Assembly (NCBI GenBank): GCA_937958345.1
Contig: CALGNW010000348.1
Location: forward strand, 1 to 9,200
DNA from: an uncultured Neomegalonema sp.
GTDB taxonomy: Bacteria > Pseudomonadota > Alphaproteobacteria > Rhodobacterales > Rhodobacteraceae
Direction of reading: 5' to 3'
Length of the DNA stretch: 9,200 nt
Both the position numbers and the translations under genes were made by a program. Numbering within the stretch: the first letter of the stretch is position 1; each line of letters begins with the position of its first letter. The notes under the pieces are model-generated. The model ran no database searches, was not told the origin of the DNA, and was given only the letters and a program-made list of their open reading frames with translations. This document shows, one piece after another, positions 1 through 6,206 of the stretch.

Positions 1-172
1 GACTCCCAATTCCAAAGGTCTGCGCCGTGGTTCATTCGATCAGATTCGCGGGATCATCGACGAGGAACTGGAAGCCGTTTGGTCCGGTGACAAGTCTGCG
101 CACGACGCAATGGACAGCGCGGTAAAACGGGGCAACGTCCTGCTGCGCCGTTTCGAACGCTCCAGTAAATAA
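1..172 (+). CDS. ugpB: Glycerol-3-phosphate ABC transporter substrate-binding protein UgpB, C-terminal end only
   Basis: This is the last 56 codons of a gene that begins left of the window; the first complete codon is at position 2 and the TAA stop is at 170-172. The reading LRRGSFDQIRGIIDEELEAV, followed by a stretch with AVKRGNVLLRRFE, matches the C-terminal helices of UgpB-type periplasmic binding proteins (family 1 solute-binding proteins). In this family the protein captures sn-glycerol-3-phosphate or glycerophosphodiesters in the periplasm and hands them to the UgpA-UgpE permease. The call is supported by the following permease and ATPase genes, which are clearly ugpA, ugpE and ugpC. 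The signal peptide and most of the ligand site are outside the window, so ligand specificity cannot be judged. Confidence 0.85.
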   Translation, partial: TPNSKGLRRGSFDQIRGIIDEELEAVWSGDKSAHDAMDSAVKRGNVLLRRFERSSK

Positions 173-180
173 GGAACCCC

Positions 181-216
181 GCCCCCGGCGAAGACCGGGG
201 GCCTCGCTGATTTTTG
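181..216 (+). terminator. Intercistronic hairpin after ugpB, possible attenuator
   Basis: An 8-bp perfect stem (GCCCCCGG at 181-188 and CCGGGGGC at 195-202) closes a 6-nt loop. A run of five T follows at 211-215, but eight bases lie between stem and T run, so it is not an ideal intrinsic terminator. It sits 8 nt after the ugpB stop and well before ugpA. In binding-protein operons such hairpins often protect the binding-protein message and reduce read-through into the permease genes. That role is inferred here. Confidence 0.55.
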
Positions 217-272
217 CTAGATGCTGAACTTTGCGAGGTTCTCCGGTCGTTGTCGGGGACGGAGTAAATCTC

Positions 273-1154
273 ATGGAAAACCGCGTCACTTTCAACAATC
301 GATGGCTTCCTTTCCTGTTGATTGCTCCGCAATTGCTGGTGACGCTGGTTTTCTTTTTCTGGCCTGCGGGTCAGGCGGTTTGGCAATCCATGTACCTGCC
401 AGACCCTTTCGGTCTCAGCTCAGAATATGTTGGCGCTGAGAATTTCTGGTTCCTGTTCGAAGACCCTTATTATCGCGCCTCCTTTGCAACAACGGCGATT
501 TTCTCGTCGCTTGTCACGCTCTCCTCCATGAGTGTCGCGCTGTTTTTGGCCGTGATGGCGGATCGCGTGATCAAAGGCTCCGGCGCCTATCGCACTCTCC
601 TCATCTGGCCCTACGCCGTGGCCCCCGCGATTGCCGGGGTGCTGTGGCTCTTCATGTTCAACCCCTCCATCGGCGTTGCGACATACTGGCTGAAGGTGCT
701 TGGCTACGATTGGAATCACGTTCTGAATGGCACAGAGGCGATGGGCCTCGTGGTCGCCGCAGCCTCGTGGAAGCAGATCAGCTATAACTTCCTGTTCTTC
801 CTTGCGGGTCTGCAAGCCATCCCGAAATCCGTGATCGAGGCCGCCGCCATTGACGGTGCATCCTTTGCAAAACGCTTTTGGACCATCGTATTTCCACTGC
901 TTTCGCCGACGACATTTTTCCTGCTCGTCGTCAATATCGTCTACGCGTTCTTTGAAACCTTTGCCGTCATCCACACGATCACGGCGGGCGGCCCAAGGCA
1001 GGACACGACTATTCTAGTCTATAAGGTTTTCGCCGACGGGTTTGTCGGGCAAGACCTTGGGTCATCGGCGGCGCAATCCGTGGTTCTGCTGTTCATCGTT
1101 GGCCTGCTGACCATTGTGCAGTTCAAGTTTATCGAGCGGCGGGTGCATTACTGA
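273..1154 (+). CDS. ugpA: sn-glycerol-3-phosphate ABC transporter permease UgpA
   Basis: This is the inner-membrane permease subunit that forms the translocation channel with UgpE, powered by a UgpC dimer. The product is 293 aa, close to the usual UgpA length of about 295. Hydrophobic segments lie at about residues 11-31, 71-97, 105-130, 157-182, 205-232 and 262-284, giving six membrane helices. The EAA coupling loop that docks on the ATPase is clear at residues 189-208 (EAAAIDGASFAKRFWTIVFP). The frame is open from a TTG at 231, but ATG 273 is preferred: GGAG at 261-264 is 8 nt upstream, and the protein then starts MENRVTFNNRWLPFLL as expected for the family. It follows ugpB after a hairpin-bearing gap of 100 bp. 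Its TGA stop overlaps an ATG at 1154 that is not the ugpE start. Confidence 0.95.
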   Translation: MENRVTFNNRWLPFLLIAPQLLVTLVFFFWPAGQAVWQSMYLPDPFGLSSEYVGAENFWFLFEDPYYRASFATTAIFSSLVTLSSMSVALFLAVMADRVIKGSGAYRTLLIWPYAVAPAIAGVLWLFMFNPSIGVATYWLKVLGYDWNHVLNGTEAMGLVVAAASWKQISYNFLFFLAGLQAIPKSVIEAAAIDGASFAKRFWTIVFPLLSPTTFFLLVVNIVYAFFETFAVIHTITAGGPRQDTTILVYKVFADGFVGQDLGSSAAQSVVLLFIVGLLTIVQFKFIERRVHY

Positions 1155-1185
1155 TGGCGCGGTTCACCAACAAGTATAGAGAAAG

Positions 1186-1295
1186 CCCTCTCCCCTCGGG
1201 GAGAGGGTTGGGTGAGGGGGGTTCCCCGCTGCGAGTGAAGGTTGAAATGGTGGGTAAGCATCCCCTCACCCTGACCCTCTCCCCGCGGGAGAGGG
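1186..1295. repeat. Double-palindrome interspersed repeat element between ugpA and ugpE
   Basis: Two 34-bp arms, 1186-1219 and 1262-1295, are near-perfect inverted repeats of each other around a 42-bp centre. Each arm also contains its own hairpin. The left has a 10-bp stem CCCTCTCCCC / GGGGAGAGGG (1186-1195 and 1198-1207) and the right a 9-bp stem CCCTCTCCC / GGGAGAGGG (1275-1283 and 1287-1295). The inner part GGGTGAGGGG (1210-1219) pairs perfectly with CCCCTCACCC (1262-1271). Palindromes with this CCCTCTCCC/GGGAGAGGG core are widespread between genes in Proteobacteria and behave like small non-autonomous REP- or MITE-type elements. The exact family name is not assigned here. No clear target-site duplication is visible. 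It lies inside the ugp operon, where permease genes normally overlap or nearly touch. Confidence 0.85.
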
Positions 1296-1338
1296 AACAC
1301 CCTGCGCACGATGATGTACCAAGAGACAGGGTCATCAA

Positions 1339-2175
1339 ATGGTAGAAAAACGCGGCGCTGGTATCTGGTTCACCCATCTCTCCTTGATCTTAGGAATAGC
1401 GATTATCTGCTTTCCGATCTGGTTTACGTTCGTCGCCTCGACGGTGACGCAAGAAGACATCATCCGCCCGCCCATGCCTCTGCTGCCCGGCCCGCATATG
1501 TTTGAGAATTATGCGAAGGCGTGGAACGAGGGCGTCAATGCGCCCGTCTCGACGATGCTGTTCAACTCGACGGTCATGGCGCTCGGCATTACGTTTGGCA
1601 AAATCCTGATTTCGATCCTCAGCGCCTTTGCGATTGTCTATTTTCGCTTTCCGGGCCGAATGCTGTGCTTTTGGCTGATCTTTCTCACGCTGATGCTCCC
1701 GGTAGAGGTTCGAATCGTCCCTACCTATGAGGTCGCCGCGAATCTCGGGCTGCTCAATTCCTATTCCGGCCTGATCCTGCCGCTCATTGCCTCGGCCACA
1801 GCGACGTTTCTTTTCCGGCAACTCTTTATGACCATCCCCGATGAAATGGTCGAAGCCGCTCGGATTGATGGCGCTGGGCCAATGCGTTTTTTCTGGGATA
1901 TCCTGCTGCCGATGAGCCGCACGAATATCGCGGCGCTGTTCGTGATCCTGTTTATCTTTAGCTGGAACCAGTACCTCTGGCCGCTGTTGATCACGACCGA
2001 TCCAGAGATGAATACCATCGTCATGGGCATCAAACAGATGTTCCCCTCGGGCGATGATTGGGCGGATTGGCCTGTTATTATGGCGACCGCGATGCTGGCC
2101 ATGTTGCCCCCCGTGGCCGTGGTGGTCTTCATGCAAAAGCTCTTTGTTAAGGGCCTTGTCGAGAGTGAGAAATAA
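1339..2175 (+). CDS. ugpE: sn-glycerol-3-phosphate ABC transporter permease UgpE
   Basis: This is the second inner-membrane permease of the Ugp importer. The 278-aa product is near the usual 281 and is recognisable along its whole length. The start MVEKRGAGIWFTHLSLILGI matches family N-termini, SAFAIVYFRFPGR and LPVEVRIVPTYEVAANL lie at residues 95-107 and 120-136, and the end is KGLVESEK. The EAA loop is at residues 172-191 (EAARIDGAGPMRFFWDILLP). Membrane segments lie at about 10-33, 73-102, 106-128, 139-162, 195-216 and 245-266. The start at ATG 1339 has only a modest ribosome site (ACAGG at 1326-1330, 8 nt away). The gap of 184 bp from ugpA, filled by a palindromic element, is unusual. 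The TAA stop overlaps the ugpC start by one base (TAATG), implying translational coupling. Confidence 0.95.
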   Translation: MVEKRGAGIWFTHLSLILGIAIICFPIWFTFVASTVTQEDIIRPPMPLLPGPHMFENYAKAWNEGVNAPVSTMLFNSTVMALGITFGKILISILSAFAIVYFRFPGRMLCFWLIFLTLMLPVEVRIVPTYEVAANLGLLNSYSGLILPLIASATATFLFRQLFMTIPDEMVEAARIDGAGPMRFFWDILLPMSRTNIAALFVILFIFSWNQYLWPLLITTDPEMNTIVMGIKQMFPSGDDWADWPVIMATAMLAMLPPVAVVVFMQKLFVKGLVESEK

Positions 2176-3188
2176 TGGCGACCATCACCCTCAATGCTGT
2201 CAAAAAAACCTACGGCAAAACCGAAGTCATCCATGGCGTCGATCTTGATGTTGCCGATGGAGAGCTGATCGTCATCGTCGGCCCCTCCGGTTGCGGCAAG
2301 TCAACACTCTTGCGCATGGTCGCGGGGCTGGAGACGATCACGGCGGGTGAAATTTCCATCGCGGGACGCAAAGTTAACGATCTGGAACCGCATGAGCGTG
2401 ACATCGCCATGGTCTTCCAGAACTATGCGCTCTATCCGCATATGAGCGTCCGCAAAAATCTCGCCTACGGTCTCAAGATCGCGAAAATCCCAACAGACGA
2501 GATCAACCGCCGCGTCGCGAAGGCGGCGAAGATGCTGCAACTCGATGATTACCTCGACCGCAAACCGCGACAGCTATCAGGTGGGCAGCGTCAGCGCGTC
2601 GCCATGGGCCGTGCCATCGTGCGCGAGCCTGCTGCGTTCCTGTTTGACGAACCACTCTCAAATCTTGACGCCAAACTGCGTGTACAAATGCGAATGGAGA
2701 TCAAGGCGCTGCAACGCGAACTTGGTGTCACCTCGCTCTACGTGACCCACGATCAGGTCGAAGCGATGACGATGGCGGACCGCGTTGTGGTGATGAACGC
2801 AGGCATCGCCGAGCAAATCGGCCCCCCGCTTGAGGTCTACCGCAATCCAGCGAGCCTGTTCGTTGCGGGGTTTATCGGATCGCCGCCGATGAACTTTATC
2901 AACCCGGCTTTGCTGTCCGATATTGCACCCGCAGAGGCCGAAACCCTTGGCATCCGTCCTGAACATTGCGCGTTGACGACCGCCGAAGCGGGGCGTTTAA
3001 GCGGCACGGTCGCGTTCTGCGAGGCATTGGGTGCGGACACGCTCGTTCATGTGCGGATGGCGGATGGCAGTTTGCTCATCGTGCGCAGCGACGGCGATCC
3101 CATTGAGACGGGTGAAGCGGTCGGTGTCTCGCTCGAAACGCCAGAAATTTTGGGCTTCGACAGCGACGGCAGAGCAATACGCTCATAA
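2175..3188 (+). CDS. ugpC: sn-glycerol-3-phosphate import ATP-binding protein UgpC
   Basis: This is the cytoplasmic ATPase of the Ugp importer, working as a dimer under UgpA and UgpE. All nucleotide-binding motifs are intact: Walker A GPSGCGKST at 36-44, Q-loop Gln82 in FQNYALYPH, signature LSGGQRQRV at 134-142, Walker B FLFDEP at 155-160, D-loop SNLD at 162-165 and switch His192 in THDQVEAMT. The C-terminal part from about 235 is the MalK-type TOBE regulatory domain, with LGIRPEH at 258-264. At 337 aa it is somewhat shorter than the 356 aa of the E. coli protein, the difference being in the C-terminal domain. MalK-type ATPases are hard to tell apart alone; the ugp assignment comes from ugpB, ugpA and ugpE upstream. 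No ugpQ phosphodiesterase gene follows, and the next gene is convergent. Confidence 0.93.
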   Translation: MATITLNAVKKTYGKTEVIHGVDLDVADGELIVIVGPSGCGKSTLLRMVAGLETITAGEISIAGRKVNDLEPHERDIAMVFQNYALYPHMSVRKNLAYGLKIAKIPTDEINRRVAKAAKMLQLDDYLDRKPRQLSGGQRQRVAMGRAIVREPAAFLFDEPLSNLDAKLRVQMRMEIKALQRELGVTSLYVTHDQVEAMTMADRVVVMNAGIAEQIGPPLEVYRNPASLFVAGFIGSPPMNFINPALLSDIAPAEAETLGIRPEHCALTTAEAGRLSGTVAFCEALGADTLVHVRMADGSLLIVRSDGDPIETGEAVGVSLETPEILGFDSDGRAIRS

Positions 3189-3189
3189 G

Positions 3190-3214
3190 AAAAAGGCGCC
3201 CCAGATGGGACGCC
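3190..3214 (-). terminator. Intrinsic terminator for the - strand export gene
   Basis: Read on the - strand, GGCGTCCC (3214-3207) and GGGGCGCC (3202-3195) form an 8-bp stem with one T-G pair around a 4-nt loop, followed directly by five T (3194-3190). This is the right polarity to end transcripts of the export lipoprotein gene, whose stop is 26 bp away. On the + strand the A run precedes the stem and no T run follows, so it should work poorly for ugpC. No separate terminator for ugpC is visible. Confidence 0.8.
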
Positions 3215-3239
3215 CTCAGAAGTCAGGTTTCGGAAAATC

Positions 3240-3872
3240 TTACAGGAAGCTTTCCGGGATGATGATCGTGTCGCCCGGTGCAAGTGGACGGTCAGCGGCA
3301 ATGTCGCCTTTGCGGACCAGATCGTCGAGACGCAGGCGATAGGAAACTTTCTCAACGCCCTCCTGACGAACCAGAACAGCCGAGTTGCCATCCGCGAACT
3401 CGGTCAGGCCGCCAACGGCGATGATGACGTCAAGTGCTGTGATGCCGCGACGGTAGGACAGCGACGTCGGGTTCGTGGCTTGGCCGAGAACCTTAATTTG
3501 CTGGCGCGGATCGCCCGGGCCATCGACTTGCGCGATGACCTGCACGTTCGGGTCCTGCACATAGGCCGCAAGTGCAACCTCGATGTCGCGGCTCAACTCG
3601 GACGGAGTTTTCCCGGCTGCGGTAATGTCCTCGATCAATGGCATCGAGAAGCGTCCGTCCGGACGAATTGGAACGGTCAGCGACAATTCGGGATTACGCC
3701 AGACGAAAACCTGAATGGTCTCACCCGGTCCAAGGCGGTATTCTGGTGCCGCATTGCCGAGACTTGTGCCGAGAGTTTCGGCGGGTGCGGCCAGATTGGC
3801 GGCTCCTGTCGAGCCACAGGCGCTCAATCCCAAAGCGAGAAAAATGCCTGCGAAGAGGCGAAAGGCGATCAT
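3240..3872 (-). CDS. Short outer-membrane polysaccharide export lipoprotein (OPX/Wza family)
   Basis: This is a predicted periplasmic or outer-membrane lipoprotein for export of a capsular or extracellular polysaccharide. The 210-aa product begins with a lipoprotein signal (MIAFRLFAGIFLALGLSAC) with lipobox LSAC and Cys19 as the lipidated residue. A poly-export (PES) domain covers about 44-115 (YRLGPGETIQVFVWRNPEL, PDGRFSMPLI, YVQDPNV). A SLBB-type domain follows at about 124-200, including RRGITALDVIIAVGG. The chain stops just after PGDTIIIPESFL, so it lacks the extra repeats and C-terminal helix of full-length Wza. Such short OPX proteins with a PES tail are known from exosortase-A-associated polysaccharide loci. 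The frame is open upstream to 3941, but ATG 3872 is chosen because it starts the signal peptide and has AGGGAG (3887-3882) at the right spacing. It lies 75 bp after the deacetylase gene on the same strand. Confidence 0.9.
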   Translation of the reverse strand: MIAFRLFAGIFLALGLSACGSTGAANLAAPAETLGTSLGNAAPEYRLGPGETIQVFVWRNPELSLTVPIRPDGRFSMPLIEDITAAGKTPSELSRDIEVALAAYVQDPNVQVIAQVDGPGDPRQQIKVLGQATNPTSLSYRRGITALDVIIAVGGLTEFADGNSAVLVRQEGVEKVSYRLRLDDLVRKGDIAADRPLAPGDTIIIPESFL

Positions 3873-3947
3873 AATAAAGTGCTCCCTGGCGGAATACTGG
3901 TTCGACTGTTCGGCAGCGATGGCTGCAAGAACCGTACTCAACTTCAG

Positions 3948-4976
3948 TTAAGGATTTGAAAATTTACGTTTTTCGCTGTTACGTATTTCGGCTTCAGCTG
4001 CTGAAACGCTAACCAGCCGCCCACCTAGAACGTCGGTGAAGTATTCCAGTGTTGCATCAAGGCACCGCAAAATATCGTCCCGTTCTGCCTCGGTGCGGGC
4101 GTAACTTGTTGCACCGGGTAGGAGCGATGAACTGTGATAGCTGAGCGTCAGCAGGCGCTGGCCATCCCGGACCAGCGCACGCATAACCCTTTGAAGCGCG
4201 TCGCAAGGCACGTTCTCGATTGTCAGACGGCATCGTTCCAGAACCCCCATTCCCGCCAACGCACCCGGCAATCTCAATGAACGCGCGACAACATTATCTA
4301 AAATTGGTGCACCCATCGGTCCCCAACTCTTTGCGCTGCCCGAAAAACCGGTTGTCACGGGAATACCGAGCAGATTTCCTGGTTTTCCGTGCCAATATGG
4401 CTCATTGCTCCATCCGTAGAACGACGGCCCCCCATCGCTCGCAAAGTTTGAATGAGGTGCGATCGACAACTCGGTGCGATAGCCCAGAGCCTGCAGGGTT
4501 TTCAATGTGCCGTACCCGATGCCGTATCGACCCGCCCGGAAGTGAGTCGGGATCGAGCCGGTTTCCGCCGTGATAAGCTCCGTTAGGGTTTCGATTTTCT
4601 GCCGTTCCAACGCCGGGTCAAGATTGCAACCGTAGGAGTTTGCAGATGTCAGGGGTTCGGAAAACGGCGGCGTGACCCAAGGGTGCAAATGAGCGCCGAT
4701 TTCGGCGCGGTTTGCTCCGGTCAGTTCGCGCAGCCAATCCATCGCCCACGCGTCCGTGGCAATCGGGTGGTCAATCACATAAAGCGGTGTCGCGCCGTGC
4801 CGGTCCAGAATTGCCTGCGCGCGGTGCTGCTCGCGCATATTGGCGGTGTCGCGCGCCTCTCTTGAAAAGGGCGCATTCCAGTCGAATTCTTCTTCGGTAT
4901 CAACAACCACAAGCAGCATAGGCCGGATGTGTTCATCCAGCTGAATCGGCGTGGCGAGAGAAGGACTCAGCGTCAA
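3948..4976 (-). CDS. Polysaccharide deacetylase-like (NodB/WalW-type) protein
   Basis: This is a probable carbohydrate esterase acting on the glycan of this locus; substrate unknown. The product is 342 aa from the TTG at 4976. Positions below count from that start. LLVVVDTEEEFDW (about 21-33) is the acidic first motif, EIGAHLHPW (92-100) supplies His residues for metal binding, FRAGRYG (146-152) is the arginine motif, and LTLSYHSSSLLPG (276-288) holds a late His. No signal peptide is seen. The start is uncertain. TTG 4976 has GGAG 8 nt upstream. ATG 4919 begins right at the first motif but lacks a ribosome site. TTG 5051 also lacks one and would almost touch the divergent acyltransferase gene. 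It is likely cotranscribed with the export gene 75 bp downstream. The family is known from surface-polysaccharide loci of alphaproteobacteria, but enzymatic activity is inferred. Confidence 0.82.
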   Translation of the reverse strand: MTLSPSLATPIQLDEHIRPMLLVVVDTEEEFDWNAPFSREARDTANMREQHRAQAILDRHGATPLYVIDHPIATDAWAMDWLRELTGANRAEIGAHLHPWVTPPFSEPLTSANSYGCNLDPALERQKIETLTELITAETGSIPTHFRAGRYGIGYGTLKTLQALGYRTELSIAPHSNFASDGGPSFYGWSNEPYWHGKPGNLLGIPVTTGFSGSAKSWGPMGAPILDNVVARSLRLPGALAGMGVLERCRLTIENVPCDALQRVMRALVRDGQRLLTLSYHSSSLLPGATSYARTEAERDDILRCLDATLEYFTDVLGGRLVSVSAAEAEIRNSEKRKFSNP

Positions 4977-5010
4977 AAGTGGCGCTCCAGCGGATGGTTT
5001 ACAGGTCGCG

Positions 5011-5040
5011 TTGTACGCTTCGTTCACGAATGGATGGTAA
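5011..5040 (+). promoter_or_regulatory. Candidate promoter with internal inverted repeat, acyltransferase gene
   Basis: TTGTAC (5011-5016) and TGGTAA (5035-5040) are separated by 18 bp and could serve as -35 and -10 boxes, placing a transcript start shortly before the ribosome site at 5054. The spacer carries the inverted repeat TTCGT-TC-ACGAA (5019-5030), which could be an operator. The -10 match is weak, and the segment lies in the short divergent gap between the deacetylase and acyltransferase starts. Confidence 0.25.
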
Positions 5041-5066
5041 AAATTGCCCAAACGGGAGTGAATTGT

Positions 5067-6188
5067 ATGCCGCCACTCGAAGCAAAAATTAAGCCGATCA
5101 CGGAAGTGTCAGCGCTTGAGAGCGTTTGGCGTGATCTGGAAGCACGCGCTGATCGTGCTTTTTTCCTATCTTGGACTTGGATCGGGTCCTGGTTGGAGTG
5201 CTTCGCTGAGCGCCCTCTGCTGGTTGAGATCACGGATCCGAACAGTCGAATTATCGGGTTGGGCGTGGTTTGCGAGGCTCAGGAAACCAGAAAAAAGGTC
5301 ATCCGCTCGCGGCAATTGCGTTTGCATGAAACAGGTGACCCAAACCGAGACGTGATAACGATTGAGTACAACACACTTCTAGCAGAACGCGGAATGGAAG
5401 ATGCGGTCTGGTTCGCAGCCCTGAAGGCATTGAAAGGTTCAGATGTGCCGCATTGGGATGAGATCATTGTCGGCGGGGCTTCTGATGATTCTGAACCGCT
5501 ATTTCGGCAATTCGGACTGCGGGTTCACAGGCGGGCCGAGGCGACGTCGGCGTATGTTGACCTCGCCGATTTGCGTGCGAAGGGCGTGACGGACGCGGAT
5601 GGGTATGTCGGGACACTCGGTAAAAGCACGCGGAGCCAAATTCGGCGGTCATTAAAACTTTACCGTGCCCGTGGAGAACTGAAACTCGACGTTGCGGGAT
5701 CGCTCGACGAAGCGAAGGAATTTCTAGCAGAATTGGGCTCGCATCACGAGGCAAAGTGGAATGCTGCGGGACAACTCGGCGCGACACAAAAAGAAGACTA
5801 TATGCGGTTTCATGCGCGGATGATGCAGCGCGCCTATGCGCCTGATTGCGACAACAGCGTCGAGTTTCTCAGAGCCCGGGCAGGCGATCATTCTTTTGGT
5901 TGGCTCTACAACTTTGTCGACCGCGGCAAGGTGCTATTTTACCTCAGCGGTTTTGCCTTTGAGGCGGACAATAAACTTAAGCCGGGCCTTGTGACGCATG
6001 CACTTGCGATCGAGTATCACCTCCGCGCCGGTATGGATATCTACGATTTCATGGGTGGCGACAATCGCTATAAAATGAACATGGGGCAAGCGGGGTCGGC
6101 TGTCGTGGCCTATGCCCTCCAGCGCAAAACACTTCCGATGATGATCGAGAGCGTTGCGCGGGGCTTGAAATCCAAATTGGGAAAATAG
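5067..6188 (+). CDS. CelD/FemAB-like GNAT-fold acyltransferase (Acetyltransf_6 / BioF2-like)
   Basis: This is a predicted cytoplasmic acyl- or aminoacyltransferase of the family named for CelD, which occurs in cellulose and exopolysaccharide loci. The product is 373 aa. Family features are FLSWTWIGSWLECF at residues 33-46, the basic stretch STRSQIRRSLKLYRARG at 187-203, the GNAT-like core around HHEAKWNAAGQLG at 226-238, and the C-terminal YDFMGGDNRYKMNMG at 326-340. No signal peptide or membrane helix is seen. The frame is open from 4929, but ATG 5067 is chosen: GGGAG at 5054-5058 lies 8 nt upstream, and the preceding residues are low-complexity and overlap the divergent gene. It is divergent from the deacetylase and converges on the glycosyltransferase with only 18 bp between stops. 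Donor and acceptor cannot be told from sequence; addition of acyl groups to the secreted glycan is the best guess. Confidence 0.85.
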   Translation: MPPLEAKIKPITEVSALESVWRDLEARADRAFFLSWTWIGSWLECFAERPLLVEITDPNSRIIGLGVVCEAQETRKKVIRSRQLRLHETGDPNRDVITIEYNTLLAERGMEDAVWFAALKALKGSDVPHWDEIIVGGASDDSEPLFRQFGLRVHRRAEATSAYVDLADLRAKGVTDADGYVGTLGKSTRSQIRRSLKLYRARGELKLDVAGSLDEAKEFLAELGSHHEAKWNAAGQLGATQKEDYMRFHARMMQRAYAPDCDNSVEFLRARAGDHSFGWLYNFVDRGKVLFYLSGFAFEADNKLKPGLVTHALAIEYHLRAGMDIYDFMGGDNRYKMNMGQAGSAVVAYALQRKTLPMMIESVARGLKSKLGK

Positions 6189-6206
6189 AAATTCCGCAAG
6201 CGTTGC

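Noticed and set aside
420..974. 184-codon - strand open frame opposite ugpA
   Set aside because: It is an antisense shadow of a clear permease gene with no family resemblance or ribosome site.
1154..1345. 63-codon open frame as a genuine protein gene
   Set aside because: Most of its sequence is translated repeat (SPLPSGRGLGEG, HPLTLTLSPRERE), with no recognisable domain. It is kept only as a possible translational relay.
1129..1377. Open frame of 82 codons on the - strand across the repeat
   Set aside because: It is the other strand of the palindromic element; its product is mainly the translated repeat and it overlaps the ends of ugpA and ugpE.
1390..2136. Long - strand open frame (248 codons) opposite ugpE
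   Set aside because: The product is rich in His, Arg, Asp and Gln, as expected when a hydrophobic membrane protein gene is read backwards; ugpE is unambiguous.
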